Origin: Cryptomeria japonica
Taxonomy: Eukaryota; Streptophyta; Pinopsida; Cupressales; Cupressaceae
Assembly (NCBI RefSeq): GCF_030272615.1
Contig: NC_081406.1
Coordinates: 401,774,939-401,838,938, forward strand
Length of the DNA: 64,000 nucleotides
Reading direction: 5' to 3'
The notes below the pieces were generated by a model. That model was not told where the DNA came from. It did no database searches and saw only the letters and a list, made by a program, of their open reading frames with translations. Both the position numbers and the translations under genes were made by a program. This document shows positions 58,406 to 64,000 of this stretch, in pieces. Position 1 is the first letter of the stretch. Each line of letters opens with the position of its first letter.

Positions 58406-61400
58406 ATGTCTACTAACTATTTCAGGAAGGATAGTCCGAAGCTTGATGGAACTAACTATGGCATATGGAAGATCAGGATGGAGAAAAATTTGAATTGCAT
58501 TGGAAAGGACATATGGGATGTTACAAAGAATGGCTATACTGTTCCTACTCAAGGTCAGCCTAATCCACCAACCTTGGCTAAAGATGAGGAAAATGATTGG
58601 AAAGCAAGAGAAGCAATTTTAAGCGCATTGTCAGATCAACAAATCATGGGATTATCAGATAGATCTACTACTAAAGCTATTTGGGAAAAATACATTGAAT
58701 GAAGGTGATACCACAGTCAAAATTGCAAAACTAGAATGCTTCCGGGTCAGGTATGAAAATCTGAAAATGGAAGAAGATGAAAGGATTTATGCTTTTATGG
58801 AAAGAGTAAATGAAATTGTTTTGGGTATACAATGTTGTGGAGGAACCTTAAGTGAAGATGAAATTGTTTCTAAAGTTTTAAGAGCTTTGCCACCGGCATA
58901 TAAAATGAAAGTTACTGCTATTAATGAATTGAGAACAATGCCTAATACATTAGTATCTAGAGACACTTTGGTTGGAAAACTTTCAGCTTTTGAACTTGAG
59001 GAATTTGGTCCTATTGCTACTATTAAGACATATTTAGCTTTCAAAGCATCATCATCATTTGCAGCATTATCATCGTCATCTGAGAAATCTAATTGGAAAG
59101 CCTTCTATGCAAGAGAACTTGAAGAAATTAGAAAGGAGAATGAATAATAAGAAGAACTTGAAGCACTATTTGCAAGGAAAATGCCTAAAGGTCTAGTTGG
59201 AAGTAAGTTTGAAGGTAAAGCACCATTTAAATATTTTAACTACAATAATATTGGTCATATGACTTCTAGGTGTCTTGACAGACATGCAAGATTTAAAGAA
59301 GAAGCTAAAAGAACATACAAGCCTAACCCTGAATATCAAAGGTACAAATTTAAGAAGAATAGAGACAAATCATGTTACTATGTTGATGAAGGAGTTACTG
59401 ATGATTCTGGTGAGGAACTGACAGACAATGGATGGGATTTTTTTGCTATAACAAAAGATCAACCAACACCTAGTATTCAACTGGTAGAGTAAGCCCTGGC
59501 AGCTAAAATTGAAGATAAAGATGAATGGATTATTGAGTCTGGATGTTCACATCATATGACTAGTGATAAGAGTAAATTCTTAACCTTTCAGGAATCTAAT
59601 GGAGGTCTAGTAAGATTTGGAAATGAAAAAGCTTGTTTGATCAAATGAAAAGGCACTATATCTTTTGATGGTAAGCATAATACTAATAATGTTTACTTTG
59701 TTGAAGGTTTGAAGCATAATCTTTTGAGTGTTGGTCAATTAGTTGAAAAAGGATTTCAGTTACAATTCAAGAATGGTAAATGCAAAATCATGAATAGAAC
59801 TGGTTTAGAAATTGCAACCGGTAATAAGACTAGAGGTAATATCTTTCATTTGAATAACAATGAGAAGACATGCTTGATTGCACATATTGATGAAAGTTGG
59901 CTATGGCATAAGAGACCATGTCATGTAAATTTTGATTGCATTGTGAAAATCAGTACAACTAAGGTAGTAAGAGATTTACCTAAGATTGTTGAACCTCACA
60001 ATCCGGTATGTAAGGAATGTCAATTTGGAAAGCAAGTTAGAACAACTTTTAAGAGTATACCAGAGAAATCCAATTATGTTCTTGACTTAATTCATACTGA
60101 TTTATGTGGTCCAGCAAGAACTAGAAGTTTACAAGGAGAGATATTTTATGCTAATCATTGATGACTATTCTAGAATGTGTTGGGTTACTTTTCTCAAGGA
60201 GAAATCAGAAGCTTTTGGGAAGTTCAAACTATTCAAGGTCATGGTAGAGAATAAAACCGGTAAGAAAGTCAAATGTTTGAGATCAAATCAAAGAGGTGAA
60301 TTCAAATCTAAGGAATTTAATACATTATGTGAAGTGAATGGAATTAAAAGACAATTATCAGTACCTCAAACATCCTAGCAGAATGGAGTTGTGGAAAGAA
60401 AGAACAAAACTATTTTAGATGCAGCTAGAAGCATGATATCAGAAGCAAATCTACCTCATGTGTATTGGAGAGAAGTAGTCAATACAACTATTTATACATT
60501 CAACAGAGTTCACATCAAAGGTGAAACCAGTAAGACCCCTCATGAACTATGGTTTGGTAATACTCCTAGTCTTAAATATTTCAAAATATTTGGAAGCAAA
60601 TGTATATTAGGAGAGATGAGTATATTGGAAAATTTGATCCTAGAAGTGATGAAGGAATATTTCTTGGTTATTCATCTAAGAGAAAGGCATATAGATGTTT
60701 TAATAAGAGATTGTAGAAAATCATTGAAAGTGCAAATGTGAAGATTGATGAACAATTTAGAAGATCTATAGACTCTGAACCGATAGTTGAGATAATCACA
60801 AATGAACCTACTCTGAGAACACCGGTACAGAATATTGATCCAGTCACACCGGCATCATCTGAGGATTCCACAGTGACTGAAGAACAACAACAAGTAAAAA
60901 CACCCCAGTATGTTAGATTGAATTACTCTAAAAATTAGATAATTTGGAACAAGTATCAAGGAGTTATGACTAGAGGAAGACTGGAAAATGAAGAGGTATG
61001 TCTTATTTCCCAAATTTAATTACCAACTATTAATGAGGCATGTGAAGATAAACACTGGATTAAAGATATGGAAGATGAATTGGAACAAATTGAAAAGAAT
61101 AACACATGGACATTAGTTCCCCGACCTAAAGAAAAAAATGTAATTGGAACTAAATGGGTATTCAGAAATAAACTTAATGAATATTTTAAGGTAATCAGAA
61201 ACAAAGCAAGATTAGTGTGTATGGATATTCATAGAAAAAAGGAATTGATTACAATGAAACCTTTGCACCGGTAGCTAGAATTGAGGCAGTCAGATTATTC
61301 TTAGCTTTTGCAACACATAAAAACTATAAAGTATATCAAATGGATGTTAAATGTGCATTTCTGAATGGGGATCTAGAAGAAGAATTTTACATTGAACAAC

Positions 61401-62551
61401 CTAATGGATTTTATTTGACAGATGACAAAGATATGGTTTGCAGGTTAAGGAAAGCTTTATATGGATTGAAGCAAGCTCCTAGAGCTTGGTATGCTAGATT
61501 AGACAAATATCTTTTGAAGATTGGTTTTACTAAAGGTAATGCTGACAACAAGCTATATTACAAAGTAATTAATGATGACATCTTGGTTATTGAAGTTTTT
61601 GTTGATGATATAATCTTTGGAGGAGAAGATGGATTGTGTAAAGACTTTTCTAATAAGATGCTGGAAGAATTTGAAATGTCTATGATTGGAGAGATAAAAT
61701 TCTATTTAGGATTGCAGATTTCACAGATTGATAAAGGTATATTCATAAATCAATCAAAGTACTTGAAGGAATTACTTAAGAAATTTGGCATGGAAAAATC
61801 TAAACCGGTAAGCACACCTATGATTACAACTGATAAGCTATCTTTGAAGGATGAATCAACACCCGTTAATCCGACTAGGTACAAATCCATGATAGGAGGT
61901 TTACTCTATTTGACACAAACAAGACCTGGTATTATGAATGCAATATGTATTGTATCAATATTTCAGAGCAATCCTAAGGAAAATCATGAATCAATAGTAA
62001 AAAAGATTTTCCGATATCTACAAGGCACAATAAATATTGGCTTATGGTATCCTAGAGATGAAAACTTTGACTTATGTGCATACACAGATGCAAATTGGGT
62101 AGGAGATATATATGACAGGAAAAGCACCACCGGTGGAGCATTCTTTCTTGGTAGTAGATTAATCTCTTGGTTGAGCAAGAAACCAAGTTGTACATCTTTA
62201 TCAACAACAGAATCAGAATATGTTGCAGCAGCAACTAATTGTACATGGGTATTATGGATTAAGAAAATGTTGAAGGACATAAAGGTAAAATGCAAGGAAC
62301 CTATGATCATTTACTGTGATAATATGGCAGCAATTGATATATCAAAGAATCTAGTATTTCACTCAAAAACCAAACATGTTTCTATCAAATTCAATTTTCT
62401 GAAAGAGAATGTTGAAGCAAAAGAAGTGAAATTGGTTAATGTGAATACTAAAGAGCAGATTGCATATATCTTTACTAAACCTTTGCCTAAGGAAACTTTT
62501 GAATATCTAAGAGAGCAGCTTGGAGTTATATCCTCACCGGTAGAAACTTAG
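58406..62551 (+). pseudogene. gag-pol: copia element 2 polyprotein, frameshifted
   Basis: ATG at 58406 starts the same MSTNYFRKDSPKLDG as element 1. Frameshifts lie near 58695, 60135, 60605 and 61245; stops near 59147, 59490, 59646, 60376 and 60714. The gag knuckle has lost both leading cysteines (YFNYNNIGHMTSRC). The protease has ESGCSHH where element 1 has DSGCSHH. Integrase has RSNQRGEF where element 1 has RLDQGGEF. From 61340 to 62551 the reverse transcriptase (FVDDIIFGG at 61598) and RNase H (YTDANW, TTESEY, YCDN) are open and intact for 403 codons. Confidence 0.93.
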
Positions 62552-62894
62552 ACAGTTGGAGCATGGTATCAAACTAATAGAATTAACAGAGAAATCTTTT
62601 TTCCAGCTTTGATGAGGAGAGCTACTTCTCAGGGGGAGTAGTTGGATAAATTGATAAATTGGTATTTTGTGATAAGTTCTTTGAACTGATTGTATTTGGT
62701 TTTATTGCTTTGGCATTTTATGTCAAAGGGGGAGAGACATCTATGGAAAAACATATTATCTTTTGTGGAGAGATTGTTATCTGTATTTTGATGATCTCTT
62801 TGGGAGATTATTGGTTTTTGGTTTTTGGCATTTCTTCTTTGGCACTTAGATGGTTTTTCCATCTTGTGTTGTCATCAATGCCAAATAGGGAGAT
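62552..62894 (+). other. copia element 2, 3' untranslated region with purine tracts
   Basis: AGGGGGAGTAG at 62631 and AAAGGGGGAGAGA at 62726 correspond to the internal tracts of element 1. The tract next to the LTR has decayed to AAATAGGGAGAT (62883-62894). No coding sequence. Confidence 0.75.
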
Positions 62895-63960
62895 TGTTGG
62901 TATTTTGGATATGTTGATATGGTTTTTTCATTAATGTCAACACTTGTCAACACTTGAGAACTCTTGGAGATCTTTGGTTATGTTCACCAGCATGATCAGT
63001 GACTTATGTACAGTCACTGGTATTTGGTTAACCGACAGGATTATATTGTTCACTAGCACTAAGGATGATCTGTTATCATCTGGAGATTACTTGGTTATGT
63101 CAAAGACATCGTTTGGACACTTGGTCTTGGTGATTTGACTATTGATCTAATCGGGTTTGCATATTTGCTGTTACTAATAAATAGGTCCAGGATATGCACC
63201 GGCAAGCTTATCTATTCCAGATCAGCACGACACGTCATGAAGATAATTTATTATTATTGTAAATGCATTAAGATGACATCATGCATCCCATATTGATTCA
63301 TTTGTAATTGATTTTATTGTAATATCTTAGTGAGCTGACCTACTCATTTGGTCTTAGGTTTTGGGATATATATATAAGATCTCATTTATGAGATTAGGTG
63401 GTAGAGTGTGGAAAAGGATTGTAATAAGGTATATGCGAATATGAGCAGAGCTATAAATGTAGACATCATTCAAGATTGAAGGAAGGTTTGAAGAAGGCAA
63501 ATCAGAGCTTAACCGGTACTGAATCTAGCATATGAAGATGCTATTTTGAACAGTACATTATCATTGGATTTAACCATCCAATTGTAGTCAGTGTGACTCC
63601 CATTTTGTGATTGAGCAGTGAGCTCTAGGCAGTTGGCCTTTCTGCATGTGCAAACTCCATATTGTCCACACATACTATCTGTAGTAGTATCAGCTGATTG
63701 TGGGTAAGGTTTCTCACCGTGGTTTTTCCCCTTACAGGGTTTCCACGTATAAATAATTGTGTTATGTGTTGTGTATGTTATTTGTCTTTTTGTTTCATGC
63801 ATTAAACTTTACCAGTATTGCAATTAACTATTAAACTATCTACCAACATTAAAGTTTGGTTTACCAGTATTAAGCATTAAGTTTGGCTAAGTTAGTTTTG
63901 ATTTGTATTTATTGGACAACTGATTCACCCCCCCCTCTCAGTTGCCTCAAGGACCTAACA
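62895..63960 (+). repeat. copia element 2, 3' LTR
   Basis: TGTTGGTATTTTGG to GACCTAACA. It contains GAGCAGTGAGCTCTAGGCAG near 63613, of which the 5' LTR lacks a part (GTGATTAAGGCAG), and matches it otherwise with scattered substitutions. Confidence 0.92.
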
Positions 63961-64000
63961 CCCATTGATCAAGGCATTGTGAAGAAGAAAAAGGTTATGA
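63961..64000 (+). pseudogene. continuation of the G-patch gene after the copia insertion
   Basis: The sequence after the LTR starts with the second copy of the target pentamer and reads on in the frame left at 57300 (IDQGIVKKKKVM). The remainder is outside the window. Confidence 0.5.

Larger units (their letters stand above)
57301..63960 (+). mobile_element. Ty1/copia element 2, both LTRs present
   Basis: LTRs 57301-58348 and 62895-63960, primer-binding site, polyprotein with four frameshifts, and a degenerate purine tract. CCCAA before and CCCAT after fit a 5-bp target duplication with one change. Removing the element joins the reading frame of the G-patch gene. Same family as element 1 (22082), opposite orientation. 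Confidence 0.94.

Overview
The window is nuclear DNA of a land plant. It is AT-rich, almost devoid of intact genes and packed with nested, decayed retrotransposons of plant families (Ty3/gypsy chromovirus and Tat types, Ty1/copia, and a plant L1-type LINE). The very low gene density and great element decay suggest a large genome such as a gymnosperm's; that is inference. I saw no tRNA, rRNA, CRISPR or prokaryotic feature, and no intact recognisable host gene.

Layout. 1-4370: internal region of a decayed chromovirus with a C-terminal chromodomain (+), followed by the start of its 3' LTR. 6454-9502 (-): broken gene of an uncharacterised, transposase-like eukaryotic family (DFVENY, WS-N-x-C and HGKG signatures), with strong palindromes just upstream of its start. 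11560-20725 (-): a very decayed Ty3/gypsy element whose gag/protease region is split by a complete 7.7-kb LINE (12234-19934) flanked by a 16-bp target-site duplication. The LINE carries ORF1, ORF2 and an additional coding region downstream of the RNase H domain. 22082-28676 (-): Ty1/copia element 1 with both LTRs, PBS, polypurine tract and a polyprotein in one reading frame broken only by stops.

29181-47545: a stacked locus. A solo LTR (29186-30391, perfect 5-bp TSD) and the start of another LTR are followed by a 13.7-kb Tat-type Ty3/gypsy element (30803-44503; dual RNase H, G-patch, tandem arrays before gag and after pol). Its 3' LTR is truncated and joined to a second copy of the 1.75 kb of DNA that precedes the element. 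That second copy contains the same solo LTR with the same TSD, and it keeps the insertion site empty.

47900-55100: the part least explained by known elements. It holds small ORFs with promoter-like sequence upstream: an exact-order tandem duplication of about 430 bp, G-box and GGCC(C/G)AA motifs, and TATA boxes. Two ORFs (48984 and 50082) encode related proteins of no family I recognise. A third pair (52083 and 52279) is separated from its upstream promoter-like sequence by a solo LTR (50714-52049, 6-bp TSD). 55130-57300, resuming at 63961, is a broken gene with a G-patch, interrupted by copia element 2 (57301-63960, +), a second member of the family of element 1.

Most internal stop codons in these elements fit C-to-T or G-to-A change (CAA, CAG, CGA or TGG to a stop), as expected if silenced, cytosine-methylated copies decay by deamination.
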